In this document: positions 42,676 to 52,731 of the stretch, in pieces
Layout: the number at the start of each line of letters is the position of its first letter
Numbering within the stretch: position 1 is the first letter of the stretch
NCBI GenBank assembly: GCA_001800285.1
Contig: MGVC01000078.1
Span: 25,633-89,632, forward strand
Source: Elusimicrobia bacterium RIFOXYA2_FULL_39_19
GTDB lineage: Bacteria > Elusimicrobiota > Endomicrobiia > CG1-02-37-114 > XYA2-FULL-39-19
Reading direction: 5' to 3'
Length of the DNA: 64,000 nucleotides
Translations under genes and position numbers: made by a program
Notes under the pieces: generated by a model
Told to the model about the DNA's origin: nothing
Seen by the model: the letters and a program-made list of their open reading frames with translations, nothing else
Database searches by the model: none

Positions 42676-44123
42676 TTTCTTTTCCTTGCTGAGTTTTTAT
42701 ATAGTTTTAAGTATTCTTTAACGGGTAAGTTCCAGGAAAAATCTTCGTTTAATGCGTTTTTTATCAAGGCCTCATGGTTAGTTTTATTTCTGAAATTGTC
42801 TTCCGCTCTGGTTAAAGCATTTAAAAAACTTTCCGGTTTCGGTTCATCAAACAGAAAACCAGTACCTGTTTTATTAACCGAATTAAATTCTTTTATAGTA
42901 TCGAATAGCCCGCCTACTTTCCTTGCTACTGGTATAGTGCCATAGCGCATGGCTATCATTTGGCCCAGCCCGCAGGGTTCAAAGTGCGACGGCATAAGAA
43001 AAAAGTCACTACCGGCATATATTTTGTGCGCCATATTGTTATCAAAATCCAGCATCAGCTTTATTCTAAGCGGATACTTTGCCGCTAACTCAGAAAGCTT
43101 GTCCTGAAAATATCTCTGGCCTAAACCCAAAATAATTACCTGCGCATTTTCCAGTTTTTCTATTGTTTCAAGAATTAGATCAAAACCTTTCTGGGCGTCA
43201 AGTCTGCTTACCATGCCGAAAACAGGATTATCGTTTACAGGCAGGCTTGTTTCTTTCTGCAAATCTGCTTTACATATTTGTTTATTTGAAATAGCTTTTG
43301 AGCTGTAATTTGCTTTGATAGTGCTGTCTGTTTGCGAATTCCAGGAATTTACATCAATCCCGTTTATAATGCCGGAAAGGCTTTTTTCTCTTGATTTCAA
43401 CACACCTTCGAGCCCTTTTCCCTGGTCCTGCTGTTGTATTTCCCGTGCATAAGAAGGGCTTACTGTAGTTATTAAGTCGGAATATACAATACCGGCTTTC
43501 ATGAAGTTTATATTACCATAAAACTCAAGTTTCTCAGAACAAAAATTATCCCGGCTTATGCCTGTGGCATAAAAAATACTTTCCGGATAGATACCCTGAT
43601 AAGCAATATTGTGTATAGTAAATATAGTTTTTACTTTTTCCTGGCAGAAATAAGCGTCTGTTTTATAAACCGTACGCAGATATGCGCTTACCAGGCCTGT
43701 CTGCATATCGTTGCAGTGTATTACATCGGGTTTGAAATCAACAATTTTGCAGACCTCCAGAACAGCGCGTGAAAAGAAAATATATCTCAGCGGATTATCG
43801 GAATAATCACCGTCAGCGGTTCCGTAAACCTCGTCTCGGGCGAAGAATCTTGTGCTTTCAATAAAATAAGCGGTAACACCTTCCTGTATTTTGCTTTCCC
43901 ATAACTGTGCTGGTTCAACTTCATTTGCTATGGGAATAAAGAACTGGTTTTTAAGATTTTTTAGTTTAAATGCTTTTCTGTCAATTTTTTTATGCAGAGG
44001 CAGGATTATTCTAACATCGTGTTTGTGTTTAGCAATGAATTGGGGCAGGGTTCCAAGAACATCCGACACCCCCCCGACTTTTATATAAGGAAGGCATTCA
44101 AAACCAGCGAACAGTATTTTCAT
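42672..44123 (-). CDS. glgA: Glycogen synthase
   Basis: A 483-residue GT5 glycogen/starch synthase. The ADP-glucose site KVGGVSDVLGTLP lies at residues 16-28, HNIAYQGIYP follows in the first Rossmann fold, and GIDVNSWN and SRLDAQKGFDLI open the second. SHFEPCGLGQMIAMRYGTIP contains the catalytic E-x7-E region. It elongates alpha-1,4-glucan from ADP-glucose. It is placed after galT, suggesting a sugar-nucleotide/storage module. Confidence 0.96.
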   Translation of the reverse strand: MKILFAGFECLPYIKVGGVSDVLGTLPQFIAKHKHDVRIILPLHKKIDRKAFKLKNLKNQFFIPIANEVEPAQLWESKIQEGVTAYFIESTRFFARDEVYGTADGDYSDNPLRYIFFSRAVLEVCKIVDFKPDVIHCNDMQTGLVSAYLRTVYKTDAYFCQEKVKTIFTIHNIAYQGIYPESIFYATGISRDNFCSEKLEFYGNINFMKAGIVYSDLITTVSPSYAREIQQQDQGKGLEGVLKSREKSLSGIINGIDVNSWNSQTDSTIKANYSSKAISNKQICKADLQKETSLPVNDNPVFGMVSRLDAQKGFDLILETIEKLENAQVIILGLGQRYFQDKLSELAAKYPLRIKLMLDFDNNMAHKIYAGSDFFLMPSHFEPCGLGQMIAMRYGTIPVARKVGGLFDTIKEFNSVNKTGTGFLFDEPKPESFLNALTRAEDNFRNKTNHEALIKNALNEDFSWNLPVKEYLKLYKNSARKRK

Positions 44124-44143
44124 CTTTTAGTGAAATGCGTACT

Positions 44144-45139
44144 TTACACTTCCTCGCGCAGAAACTTTGCAGCTTCTTCCGGAGCCACCGGGTTAATATA
44201 AAAACCTGTACCCCATTCAAATCCTGCAACACGCGTTAATTTTGGCATGATTTCTATATGCCAGTGATAAAAAGGAGAATTGGGTTCTTTTAACGGATTT
44301 GTATGAATGAGGTAATTATAAGGCGGGTTATCCAACGCCTTATTAATTTTATCAAGAACCGTTTTCATAATTTGTGTCAGCAATGTGACATCATATTTTT
44401 CTATGTCACTGAAATGCGAGTAATGTCTTTTCGGCAGTATCCAGGTTTCAAAAGGGAAACGTGAAGCATAAGGGCAGATGGCAATAAAGTTATCGTTTTC
44501 AGTCACTACTCTTGATTCGTCGGAAAGCTCCATAGCTATTATATCGCAGAACACGCATCTTTCTTTGAAATCATAATAGGCTTTTGAACCTGACTGTTCC
44601 TGTTTTACTTTTACAGGCACCATGGGCAGTGCTATAAGCTGTGAATGCGGGTGCAGTACGCTTGCACCGGCAGCTCTACCGCGATTTTTGAAAATTAGAA
44701 TGTATTCAAAACGTGTATCCCTTCTTAAATCTCCTATTCTGTCTTTATACGCCCAGATAACATCTTCTGCTTTTCTATCTTCAATGTCCGGAAGCTCTTT
44801 GTTATGTTCGGTGGTTTCAATAATTACTTCATGCGCGCCTATCCCGCTCATCATATCAAACATACCTTCGGCACTGCGGTGAATTTCCCCTTCGATACCC
44901 AGTGCGGGGTATTTATTCGGAACCACGCGAACCCACCAACCGGGTTTATCTTTAAGAGAGCCGTATTTTCTGTAGGCAATAATTTCAGAAGGAGTGAGAT
45001 GCTCATTGCCTTCGCAGAACACGCAGGTTTTTAGTTCTTCTTCATTTTCTACCGGGTTTTTCTCTACTGAAATTTTCTTTCTTTCTGTTGATATGATTAC
45101 CCATCTGCCTATAACCGGATCTCTTCTTAAATCTGGCAC
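44144..45139 (-). CDS. galT: Galactose-1-phosphate uridylyltransferase
   Basis: A 331-residue HIT-superfamily GalT. N-terminal DLRRDPVIGRWVIIS leads to zinc-type CVFCEGNEHLTPSE. The active site is HPHSQ (the common form is HPHGQ), followed by a second CVFCDI. HWHIEIMPKLTR is near the end. It exchanges UMP between UDP-glucose and galactose-1-phosphate; some homologues act on ADP-glucose. It is 20 bases before glgA. Confidence 0.94.
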   Translation of the reverse strand: MPDLRRDPVIGRWVIISTERKKISVEKNPVENEEELKTCVFCEGNEHLTPSEIIAYRKYGSLKDKPGWWVRVVPNKYPALGIEGEIHRSAEGMFDMMSGIGAHEVIIETTEHNKELPDIEDRKAEDVIWAYKDRIGDLRRDTRFEYILIFKNRGRAAGASVLHPHSQLIALPMVPVKVKQEQSGSKAYYDFKERCVFCDIIAMELSDESRVVTENDNFIAICPYASRFPFETWILPKRHYSHFSDIEKYDVTLLTQIMKTVLDKINKALDNPPYNYLIHTNPLKEPNSPFYHWHIEIMPKLTRVAGFEWGTGFYINPVAPEEAAKFLREEV

Positions 45140-45163
45140 AATTCCTCCGAATAAGTGTTTATA

Positions 45164-45823
45164 TTAATTTTCTTCCTGTTTATTTTCCTGTTCATCCCGG
45201 GCGCCGGGTTCTTTAAACAATTCTTCACTATTTAGTTCATTTTCAGCCTGTGCTTCGGCTTGCTGCGCTTCAGGATTTCCTGACGGCTCTAATGGTTTTT
45301 CTGTAGACATGTCTTCTATTATAGGCAGGTCATTAAGTGTTTTCAAACCGAAGTATCTCATAAATTCAAGGGTTGTGCCATAAAGCAGAGGACGGCCTAC
45401 GGTTTCTTTTCTTCCTACTATACGGATAAGTTTTCTTTCAAGCAGGGTATCTATGACATTGGTAACTTCTACGCCTCTTACATCTTCAATTTCCGCTCTG
45501 GTAACCGGCTGTTTATAAGCAATAATAGAAAGTGTTTCAAGCGCGGAATTTGAAATTCGTATTGTTGTTTTTTCTCTAAACAACCTTCTTACGTAATGGC
45601 TGTTGTGCGGGCGCGTGGCAAACTGGTACCCGTCTGCGACAAAACGCAGTTCTATAGGCCTTTGGGCATAATCCTGAGTGATTTCTTCTATTGCTTCCTT
45701 AAGCAATTCTTCCTTGATATCCGGCTTGTCTGAAAATACTGATTTCAGCCGTTCCAGGGATACGGGTACATCTGTGATAAAAAACAGGGTTTCTAAAATG
45801 TCTTTTAGTTCATTCTTTTTCAT
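45164..45823 (-). CDS. scpB: Segregation and condensation protein B
   Basis: A 219-residue ScpB: two winged-helix domains (about 1-165; [52 protein letters not shown]) plus an acidic Glu/Gln-rich tail of about 50 residues. With ScpA and SMC it forms the chromosome condensin. It overlaps scpA by 14 bases. Confidence 0.96.
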   Translation of the reverse strand: MKKNELKDILETLFFITDVPVSLERLKSVFSDKPDIKEELLKEAIEEITQDYAQRPIELRFVADGYQFATRPHNSHYVRRLFREKTTIRISNSALETLSIIAYKQPVTRAEIEDVRGVEVTNVIDTLLERKLIRIVGRKETVGRPLLYGTTLEFMRYFGLKTLNDLPIIEDMSTEKPLEPSGNPEAQQAEAQAENELNSEELFKEPGARDEQENKQEEN

Positions 45824-46850
45824 TGTTTTGGCCGTTACTTTCTAAGTTTTCCTTATTAATAATTTCATTATTTTCTGTTTTGTTTTCAATTATTTCTTCT
45901 GCCGGGTTTTCCTGTACCGGAGGTTCTTCCGGTTCAACAGCTTCTTCCGGCATTTCTTCAGGGGGTGCGGGTTCTTCCTGAATTTCAGGCTGTATTTCCA
46001 GGACAACAGTTTCCTGTGCTTGTTTATCCGGTTCCTGAATATCCGGCTTGTTTAATTCAGCGGTTTCAGTGGCACCGATATCATTTTTAGTTTCTTCTTT
46101 ATAATTTGCAGATAACTCCTGGGCTTCTTTTAAAGAACTTTCATTCAAATAAAGCCTTATTTCCCCAAATACCATAGTCTGCCTGGCTACGGTCTGTTTT
46201 AATCTTATAAGTTCAAGGATAGCAAGAAACAGAACTATCATATTCAGCCGGGTTTTCTGCTGTTTGAGCAAATCCCTGAATATCAGATACTTTCTGCCGT
46301 GATTATCCTGGGGTGCGGTATCAAAGGAGCCCATAATTTCGCGTATTTTTCTTTCTATGGGTATTTCTTCAAATATGATTTCTTTTATTTTTTCAGGCAG
46401 TTCTTTTATGACTTCCTTGAATGATTCAAGTAAATCAAAAAGATTGGCTTCCATCACATAATCTTCTTCTGAAAACACGGGAGCATTTTTATAGTATGCG
46501 CCTTTTTCGGCAAATTCTTTTAATTCCAGGAACTGGGCTGCCTGTTTGAATTTCTGGTATTCAAGCAGTTTTTTTGTAAGTTCTTCTCTGGGGTCCGGGC
46601 CTTCGTCTTCTTCGACCGCATTGGTAGGAAGCAGGGTTTTTGCTTTTATCTGCATCAGCGTAGCGGCCATAATAAGAAACTCACTTGCCACATCCAGGTT
46701 TAACTCTTTCATGATTTCAATATATTCCAGATATTGAGCTGTAATGTTGGATATTGGGATATCATAAATATCCAGGTCATTTTTCTTAATCAGGTAAAGC
46801 AGTAAATCCAGCGGGCCTTCAAATATTTCCAGGTGTACGTTATAGTCCAT
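45810..46850 (-). CDS. scpA: Segregation and condensation protein A with long acidic tail
   Basis: A 346-residue kleisin. The N-terminal [20 protein letters not shown] and [18 protein letters not shown] are diagnostic, and the C-terminal winged helix ends near 255 ([12 protein letters not shown]). The last 95 residues are Glu/Pro/Asn-rich and probably disordered, making the protein about 90 residues longer than usual. It bridges SMC heads. It begins at the trpS stop (TAATG). Confidence 0.95.
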   Translation of the reverse strand: MDYNVHLEIFEGPLDLLLYLIKKNDLDIYDIPISNITAQYLEYIEIMKELNLDVASEFLIMAATLMQIKAKTLLPTNAVEEDEGPDPREELTKKLLEYQKFKQAAQFLELKEFAEKGAYYKNAPVFSEEDYVMEANLFDLLESFKEVIKELPEKIKEIIFEEIPIERKIREIMGSFDTAPQDNHGRKYLIFRDLLKQQKTRLNMIVLFLAILELIRLKQTVARQTMVFGEIRLYLNESSLKEAQELSANYKEETKNDIGATETAELNKPDIQEPDKQAQETVVLEIQPEIQEEPAPPEEMPEEAVEPEEPPVQENPAEEIIENKTENNEIINKENLESNGQNNEKE

Positions 46851-47830
46851 TAGAGTTTTATTGTTTTCAATACTTCAGCCATGACTTGGGAAGCATAATC
46901 AAAGGCCTGCTTCCTGCCCTGTGCAAGAATATCGTCAACCAATCCTTTCTGTTTTGCAAACTGTTCTCTTTTTTCTCTTACGGGTTCAAGTATTTTTAGA
47001 ATGTTTTTCGTAAGTTCTTTTTTATCAGCTACGCAGCCGATTTTGCCTTCTTTGCAGAGAGCTTCTGTTTCCTGTGCATTTTCTGAAAAGAATTTATGAA
47101 AAGCATAGACAATACAGCCTTCCGGGTGACCCAGGTCTGTAAGACGGATTTTCTGCGGATCAGTAAACATCTGGTTTACTTTCTGGGTTATTTCTGCGGG
47201 AGTATCTGCCAGGCAGATAGCATTATTGTAGGATTTAGACATTTTTCTTCCGTCAGTACCCGGTACACGGGGTGCATTGGAAAGAATAGCTTTTGGCTCA
47301 GGAAATATTTCACCGTAAAGAAAATTAAAACGCCGGGCAATTTCGCGGGTAAGCTCTAAATGAGGAAGCTGGTCTTCCCCTACCGGCACATGAGTGGCTT
47401 TGTACATTAAAATATCAGCCGCCTGCAAAACAGGATAGCCTAAAAAACCGTAAGTATGTATATCTTTATCTTTAATTTCTTTTAATTGCTCTTTATAAGT
47501 CGGACAACGGAACAACCAGCCTAAAGGAGTAATCATGGACAGGACCATGTGCAGTTCTGAATGCTCTTTAATGTCTGACTGGCGGAAAATTACGCTTTTC
47601 TGCGGATCTAAACCGCAGGCAAGCCAGTCTAAAACCATTTCCTGCGTATTATCTTTCAGGTTTCCGGTATTTGCGTATTCGGTAGTTAAAGCATGCAGGT
47701 CTGCTACCATGTAATAACAGCTGTATTCATCCTGTAGTTTTACCCAGTTATTAAGAGTGCCTATAAAATGGCCGATATGCAGTTTGCCCGAAGGGCGCAT
47801 ACCGGATAATATTCTTCCTTTTTTTTCCAT
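46850..47830 (-). CDS. trpS: Tryptophanyl-tRNA synthetase
   Basis: About 326 residues from the ATG at 47830 ([15 protein letters not shown]), which overlaps the stop of the upstream protease gene by one base. The open frame extends further upstream but only as antisense noise within that gene. Class I signatures are KLHIGHFIG and [10 protein letters not shown]. It charges tRNA-Trp. The C-terminal helical domain is complete. Confidence 0.96.
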   Translation of the reverse strand: MEKKGRILSGMRPSGKLHIGHFIGTLNNWVKLQDEYSCYYMVADLHALTTEYANTGNLKDNTQEMVLDWLACGLDPQKSVIFRQSDIKEHSELHMVLSMITPLGWLFRCPTYKEQLKEIKDKDIHTYGFLGYPVLQAADILMYKATHVPVGEDQLPHLELTREIARRFNFLYGEIFPEPKAILSNAPRVPGTDGRKMSKSYNNAICLADTPAEITQKVNQMFTDPQKIRLTDLGHPEGCIVYAFHKFFSENAQETEALCKEGKIGCVADKKELTKNILKILEPVREKREQFAKQKGLVDDILAQGRKQAFDYASQVMAEVLKTIKL

Positions 47831-48462
47831 TACAAACCGCCGCCTGAAATAATTCTTATCAACAAAACCGCAATAGGGCTGATAACATTCCAAAGTATGC
47901 CGCTCATCATAAGAATGATGACAATATAGAAACCGTAAGGCGCTATTTTTTCATATTCGTAAGCCAAACGCGGCGGGAGCAGCCCTGTAAGTATATGACT
48001 TCCGTCTAACGGAGGCACGGGCAGCATATTAAAAACTGCAAGCACCACATTTAGCTGTATTAATATTTGAAACATTCCGATGACGTAAGAATCAAAGGAA
48101 AAATCTATAGAAGATACAAGCCTTAACAATATACCGCAAATTATTGCCAGTGTGATATTTGAAACCGGTCCGGCTAAACCGATAAGCATCATGTCCCTTT
48201 TAGGATTTTCCAAATGCCAGGAATTAATTGGTACCGGTTTGGCCCAGCCGATAAAAAATTGACCCGACATAAGAGACATGACAGGCAGTACTATCGTACC
48301 GATTAAATCAATATGCGGCAAAGGGTTCAGTGTCAGCCTGCCCAAATTATAAGCAGTACTGTCACCCAGTCGCTTTGATATGTAACCATGAGAAATTTCA
48401 TGAATAATTATGGAAAACATTAAAAGCGGAAAAATTACAAATAACCTGAATAAAATATCCAT
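47830..48462 (-). CDS. Site-2 protease family membrane metalloprotease
   Basis: A 210-residue M50 peptidase with about five membrane helices. The zinc motif HEISHGYISKRLGD (HExxH) lies in the first helix and NMLPVPPLDGSH carries the third ligand region in a later helix. Compact YwhC-like architecture without PDZ. It probably performs intramembrane cleavage of regulators or short membrane peptides. It lies between cca and trpS with one-base spacing. Confidence 0.93.
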   Translation of the reverse strand: MDILFRLFVIFPLLMFSIIIHEISHGYISKRLGDSTAYNLGRLTLNPLPHIDLIGTIVLPVMSLMSGQFFIGWAKPVPINSWHLENPKRDMMLIGLAGPVSNITLAIICGILLRLVSSIDFSFDSYVIGMFQILIQLNVVLAVFNMLPVPPLDGSHILTGLLPPRLAYEYEKIAPYGFYIVIILMMSGILWNVISPIAVLLIRIISGGGL

Positions 48463-48463
48463 T

Positions 48464-49579
48464 TTACCTATTCTTGTAAAACTTTATTATGTGGCTTTCG
48501 GCTTCAGTATATTTTTTAAATCTTCTTTTATTTGCATCTGCAAGGATTTTTGAAAAAACCGGGCCCGGTTTAAAACCCATTTTAATCAGGTCCGAACCCT
48601 TAACAATAAAAGCATTTCTGCTGAATTTTATTGATTTAAAATAGCTTTCCGCCCAACGGGGCAGTTTTTGCACAGGTTTTCCGTTTATGCATCTGTAAAC
48701 ATCTGTTATTTCCTGTTTCATTAAACGGGGCATTTTCCATTTTAAAAGAACTTGTTTAACTTCTTCTATGCTTTTACCGCTTAGCAGGCAGGCTAATTTC
48801 TGCCTATCATTATAATTATTAAAAATATTAGCATTAATTATAGCAAAATTTGCCCCTTTAGGAAAATCAATACGGTATTTTTCAAAAAGGCCCAGGCATT
48901 GCTTTGAATTTTTCTCATTTAATGCCAAAAGAAATTCATTTGTTATGCGTTCCTGGGATATCTTCTGTAAGTAACCTCCGGTTATAGCTGAAACCATAAG
49001 TCTATGGGTATTATTTTCTGGATTGAAGTTAAAACGTGATAAAAACCTTAAGGCCCTCAGTATTCTTGTAGGGTCATCATGGAAACTTTCAGGGTGCAGA
49101 ACAGCCAGCTCTTTCATTTTCAGGCTGTGCAAACCATCAAACGGGTCTAATAATTCGCCAAAATTAACAGAATTTAGCGATACAGCCATGGCATTTACTG
49201 TAAAATCTCTTCTTTTCAGGTCTTCTTCAATAGTTCCCGAAGAAACCTCAGGAAGAGCACCGGAATTACTGTATTTTTCTTTCCGCGCCATAGCAATATC
49301 TACAATCAGTGGCCCTATTTTTAGTTTTGCAGTGCCGAAAGAATTATGAAATTCCAAAATTTTGAATTTATTTATAAAAGCATTAAACTGCCGTTTGCCA
49401 TTCAAGCATTCAACAGATAAATCAATATCTTTTGATTTTCTGCCCAGATAGAAATCCCTCACCGGCCCGCCAACAACAAAAAGCCTCATATTTAAAGACT
49501 CTGCTTTAGCGATAACTGGTTTAAGGGTAATAATAGGAAAGCATTTTTCAAGCTTTTTCTTTCGTATGGTTTTATTCAT
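48464..49579 (-). CDS. cca: tRNA nucleotidyltransferase/poly(A) polymerase family protein
   Basis: A 371-residue class II nucleotidyltransferase. The head domain has VVGGPVRDFYLG and catalytic DIDLSV; RRDFTVNAMAV and the DPTRILRALRFLSRF neck follow. It most likely adds or repairs the 3' CCA of tRNA; an A-adding or poly(A) role cannot be excluded. No HD domain is visible. Confidence 0.9.
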   Translation of the reverse strand: MNKTIRKKKLEKCFPIITLKPVIAKAESLNMRLFVVGGPVRDFYLGRKSKDIDLSVECLNGKRQFNAFINKFKILEFHNSFGTAKLKIGPLIVDIAMARKEKYSNSGALPEVSSGTIEEDLKRRDFTVNAMAVSLNSVNFGELLDPFDGLHSLKMKELAVLHPESFHDDPTRILRALRFLSRFNFNPENNTHRLMVSAITGGYLQKISQERITNEFLLALNEKNSKQCLGLFEKYRIDFPKGANFAIINANIFNNYNDRQKLACLLSGKSIEEVKQVLLKWKMPRLMKQEITDVYRCINGKPVQKLPRWAESYFKSIKFSRNAFIVKGSDLIKMGFKPGPVFSKILADANKRRFKKYTEAESHIIKFYKNR

Positions 49580-49592
49580 AAATTGAGGCAGG

Positions 49593-50276
49593 TTATTTGC
49601 TTTTTTTCTCAGTTTTGCTTTCAGTTACAATAGCTGACACTGACCAGACTGGATCGTTTGATATAGTATTCAGGAGATTACGGTATATTACAAGTTCCGG
49701 AGATAGTTCAATTATTTTTTTCAGCCCTGAAAGAACATTCTCTCTTAAAGAAAGATTTGTTTTTGCTATATCTTCCGCGCAGGGCAGATTTTCAGGAATT
49801 TTCTTTTCCCTGGCGTGGAACATTTCAATTCTTATAATTTTCAGTCCTGCATCTTTTGAAAGATAGCGGACTATTTCTGTTTCATCAGCTAAATCATTTT
49901 CATGATTAAGCAGTTCTACCAGGGAATCCAACCCGAACATAATTATGGGCTGGTATTTAACTTTTTCTTCCGGCTCAAACTTTTCCTGGGAAGCAGCAAA
50001 ATCTTCTTTCATTTTATTTTCCCATCTGCGTTTTTCCAGTTCAAATGATTTTGGATAAATAAAAGCCAGTAATTGCACGGGCGGGTCAAAATACAGCAGA
50101 AAATGTTCAACATAAAAAAACTCTGAACAGGAAGGGCATTTCAGAATATTAAGCTCTCCGCCAATGAGAAGTTCCTTGAGTTCCGGGTCCAGTTGAGCAT
50201 TTATCGAGCTTATTATTTCTGCCTGAAACACTTCACCGCAGGGGCATTGTACATTTTCAAATGTAGTTAAAGACAT
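49593..50276 (-). CDS. CpXC-domain protein
   Basis: A 227-residue protein. Its N-terminal 125 residues match the CpXC domain, with zinc-type pairs CPCG and CPSC about 35 residues apart and FYVEHFLLYFDPP. A helical C-terminal part follows. The function of the family is unknown. It is the first gene of the string running through cca and trpS to scpB, 13 bases before cca, with its own promoter upstream. Confidence 0.8.
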   Translation of the reverse strand: MSLTTFENVQCPCGEVFQAEIISSINAQLDPELKELLIGGELNILKCPSCSEFFYVEHFLLYFDPPVQLLAFIYPKSFELEKRRWENKMKEDFAASQEKFEPEEKVKYQPIIMFGLDSLVELLNHENDLADETEIVRYLSKDAGLKIIRIEMFHAREKKIPENLPCAEDIAKTNLSLRENVLSGLKKIIELSPELVIYRNLLNTISNDPVWSVSAIVTESKTEKKSK

Positions 50277-50315
50277 TGTAAAACTTCTTTCTTTTATTAG
50301 AGATTTATTTACAAT

Positions 50316-50344
50316 TTTATACTATATTTTTAGACGGAAGTCAA
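50316..50344 (-). promoter_or_regulatory. Sigma70 promoter for the CpXC-cca-trpS-scpAB string
   Basis: Minus strand TTGACT (50344-50339), 17-base spacer, TATAAA (50321-50316), about 40 bases before the start at 50276. Confidence 0.7.
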
Positions 50345-50407
50345 TTTAAAAAGAAGGATGTGTTTGGTGCAGTAAACACGGCATTATTAAGTTAGAAAAA
50401 GCAGTTT

Positions 50408-50785
50408 TCAGGGCAAGTCTTTCAACAATTCCGCTACTTTTGCTTCAAGCTCATTAAGCTGGAAAGGTTTTACAAAATAACAGTCCGCGCCAAGCCTCTG
50501 GCCCATGCCGCCATCCAGTTCTTTTCCGCGGGCACTTAAAATAATAACTTTGGGCATTTTTTCTACATATATGCCGTCGGTCATAATTTCTGAAAGTACA
50601 TTATACCCTGTTTTTTTAGGCATCAGAAGATCAAGAATAAGTAAATCCGGTTTTTCAGCTGAAATCTTTGTTAAGGCTTCTTCTCCGTCGTTAGCTGTAA
50701 TAACATAATAATTTCTTTCAAATCTTGCTTTAAGAATTTCTACCAAAATAGGTTCATCGTCTGCGATTAGAATTTTTTTCTGCAT
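50408..50785 (-). CDS. Single-domain response regulator
   Basis: A 125-residue receiver: IADDEPI, phospho-acceptor Asp in LLILDLLMPKKTG, Ser in IILSARG and Lys in FVKPFQ. No output domain. It begins one base after the hybrid kinase at 50787, so the two form a signalling pair; the kinase's own receiver looks inactive, so this one may be the true phosphate acceptor. Confidence 0.93.
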   Translation of the reverse strand: MQKKILIADDEPILVEILKARFERNYYVITANDGEEALTKISAEKPDLLILDLLMPKKTGYNVLSEIMTDGIYVEKMPKVIILSARGKELDGGMGQRLGADCYFVKPFQLNELEAKVAELLKDLP

Positions 50786-50786
50786 T

Positions 50787-52406
50787 TTAGTTTTTCCTCG
50801 TTTCTACCAGCACTGCAGGCAGAGTAAACAGAAAACGGCTTCCTTTTGGTTTATTCTGCTCTGCCCAGATACTGCCCTGATGCTGTAGTATTATTTCTTT
50901 AGCTATGGATAAACCTATGCCAAGGCCTCTATTAATTTCAAATTCGTCTTTTTTTACCTGTCTGAACTTATCAAATACTACTTCCAGATTTTCTTTCGCC
51001 AGGCCTACGCCTGTATCCGTAACCGTTATCTTTACCAAATTATCTTCCAGCGTGCTTGTAATATTAACTTTCCCTTCATTTTCCGTGAATTTTATAGCGT
51101 TCATTATGAGATTGTTTATAACCTGTTCAATACGCTCCGTGTTTGCGTAGGCTATCAACGGGTTTTTTTTGACCGTGTAGTCCATTTCAATATTTTTTTC
51201 AACTGCCAGCACAGAAAGTTTCTGCACTGTTGTTTCAATAATGTCGTTTACATTTATATTGGATTTCAGTATTTCTGCTTTGCCGTTTTCCAGCTTTGAA
51301 AGGTCCAGCAGGTTGTTTATAAGGGTTATCAGCTGGTCTGAATTTTTACCTATTTCCTTAACCCATTTGGCATATTTGTCATCCAGGTCGCCGAACACGC
51401 CGTCTACCAGGTTTTTTACGGTCCAGTTTATTACCGTAAGCGGAGTGCGTAATTCATGGGACACCGTAGCTATGAATTCTGTTTTAATTTTATCCAATTC
51501 TTCCAACCTGCCGTAAACCTGCCTGGCATTTTCTATAGCTACGCCGGCATCTTCTGCAAACAGTTTCAACAGTTCCAGGTCTGATTTATTAAATACGTGA
51601 GGTGAAGTTGTAGTATTTACGTTTATAGCGCCTACTACTTTATCTTTAATTTTCAAAGGAACGCACAGGGATGATTTTATTTCCGGCCTTAAAACTACAT
51701 CAGTAAATCTTTTATCATCTCTAACTTCTCCAATTAATAAAAGCGGCTTGTCATTTTTTACTACCCAGCCTGACACACTTTCTCCTACTCTTACTGTTCT
51801 GGCACGCACAATATCACTTTTAAGAGCAAACTCTACCTTAACTTCGAGCTGCTGGGTTTTTTCATTAAGAATCATTATGGTTCCGGAATCTCCTCTTACT
51901 ATACCGCAGGCAAACTCTAAAATAAGATGATATACGCGGTCTACGTTCATCAGAGAACTTATAGCAATAATGGCCCGGTAAAGCTTTTTGATTATATGAA
52001 GGCCGTGGATTTCGGAAGATAAACGTTTATACTCAAAACATCTTTTAACCAGAATTTTTAACTCTTCGCAGTTGAACGGTTTTGTAATATAGTCGTGGGC
52101 ACCCTTACGCATAGCTTCAACAGCCTTTTCTATAGTTTTCTGGCCACTAATTATAACAACTGCCATATCTTCATGATTTTTTTTAATATTATCAAGGATT
52201 TCAACGCCGTCTATATCCGGCATAACTATTTCCATTAAAACTAATCCATAACTTTCTTTAGAGAGCATTTTTAAAGCCGAGGCGCCATTCAATGCATGCT
52301 CAACTTTATAGCCTTCTTTTGACAGAACTTTTTTACATAAAGTGAAAGTTTCTTTATCATTATCAATTATCAGTACTTTTTCTTCCGGGGCGGTAACTTT
52401 TTCCAT
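50787..52406 (-). CDS. Soluble histidine kinase with N-terminal pseudo-receiver and GAF domain
   Basis: A 539-residue cytoplasmic kinase: receiver-like domain (about 8-125), GAF domain (about 150-295; SGWVVKND, SSLCVPLKIKDKVVGAINV), HisKA (SHELRTPLTVINW, His about 315) and HATPase (NNLIMNAIKFTENEG, DTGVGL, GLGIGLSIAKE). The receiver has Glu (LVLMEIVMPDIDG) where the phospho-acceptor Asp should be, and IDND instead of the acidic DD pair, while Lys in ITKPFN remains. It should therefore be locked, perhaps in an active-like state. AGGAG precedes the start. Confidence 0.92.
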   Translation of the reverse strand: MEKVTAPEEKVLIIDNDKETFTLCKKVLSKEGYKVEHALNGASALKMLSKESYGLVLMEIVMPDIDGVEILDNIKKNHEDMAVVIISGQKTIEKAVEAMRKGAHDYITKPFNCEELKILVKRCFEYKRLSSEIHGLHIIKKLYRAIIAISSLMNVDRVYHLILEFACGIVRGDSGTIMILNEKTQQLEVKVEFALKSDIVRARTVRVGESVSGWVVKNDKPLLLIGEVRDDKRFTDVVLRPEIKSSLCVPLKIKDKVVGAINVNTTTSPHVFNKSDLELLKLFAEDAGVAIENARQVYGRLEELDKIKTEFIATVSHELRTPLTVINWTVKNLVDGVFGDLDDKYAKWVKEIGKNSDQLITLINNLLDLSKLENGKAEILKSNINVNDIIETTVQKLSVLAVEKNIEMDYTVKKNPLIAYANTERIEQVINNLIMNAIKFTENEGKVNITSTLEDNLVKITVTDTGVGLAKENLEVVFDKFRQVKKDEFEINRGLGIGLSIAKEIILQHQGSIWAEQNKPKGSRFLFTLPAVLVETRKN

Positions 52407-52500
52407 TACTTCTCCTAGAGGTGAACATTCGTATGTTTGTGCGTTTGGGTGTTAAGGTACTTATAAATTTATTTATTAATGCAATTCCTGCTGACGTTTA

Positions 52501-52528
52501 ATTATAACTCATTTTAGCACAAAATCAA
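52501..52528 (-). promoter_or_regulatory. Promoter for the hybrid kinase operon
   Basis: Minus strand TTGATT (52528-52523), 16-base spacer, TATAAT (52506-52501). The -35 lies inside the left 17-bp direct repeat described next. Confidence 0.55.
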
Positions 52529-52731
52529 GGTTTATTTATACACTTAACATATTTCCATCTTTCTGCTTAATAGAAATCCTTGAGTTTGGAATATTCCTGG
52601 AGAAACCCTCCCGGTATCAACCGTACGCAATCCCGGAGATACCGGTAGAGCGAGCCGCAATGCGAGCGTTTTTCGGAAAGAATTTTTCCAAATCAAAAGG
52701 ATACTTTATTGTGTAAAATCAAGGTTTATTT
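52521..52731. mobile_element. 177-bp insert flanked by 17-bp direct repeats (MITE-like)
   Basis: AAAATCAAGGTTTATTT occurs exactly at 52521-52537 and 52715-52731. The 177 bases between contain inverted blocks: AATAGAAATCCTTGAGTTTGG against AATAAAGTATCC/GATTTGG on the other strand, and CCGGTATC/GATACCGG in the middle. No open frame. The right repeat includes the stop codon of the gene at 52719. Duplication length equals that of the IS at 20387, but the ends differ. It fills most of the 312-bp gap 52407-52718. Confidence 0.5.

Noticed and set aside
47831..47893. N-terminal extension of TrpS
   Set aside because: It would overlap the site-2 protease gene by 63 bases; the normal TrpS start with TAATG coupling is at 47830.
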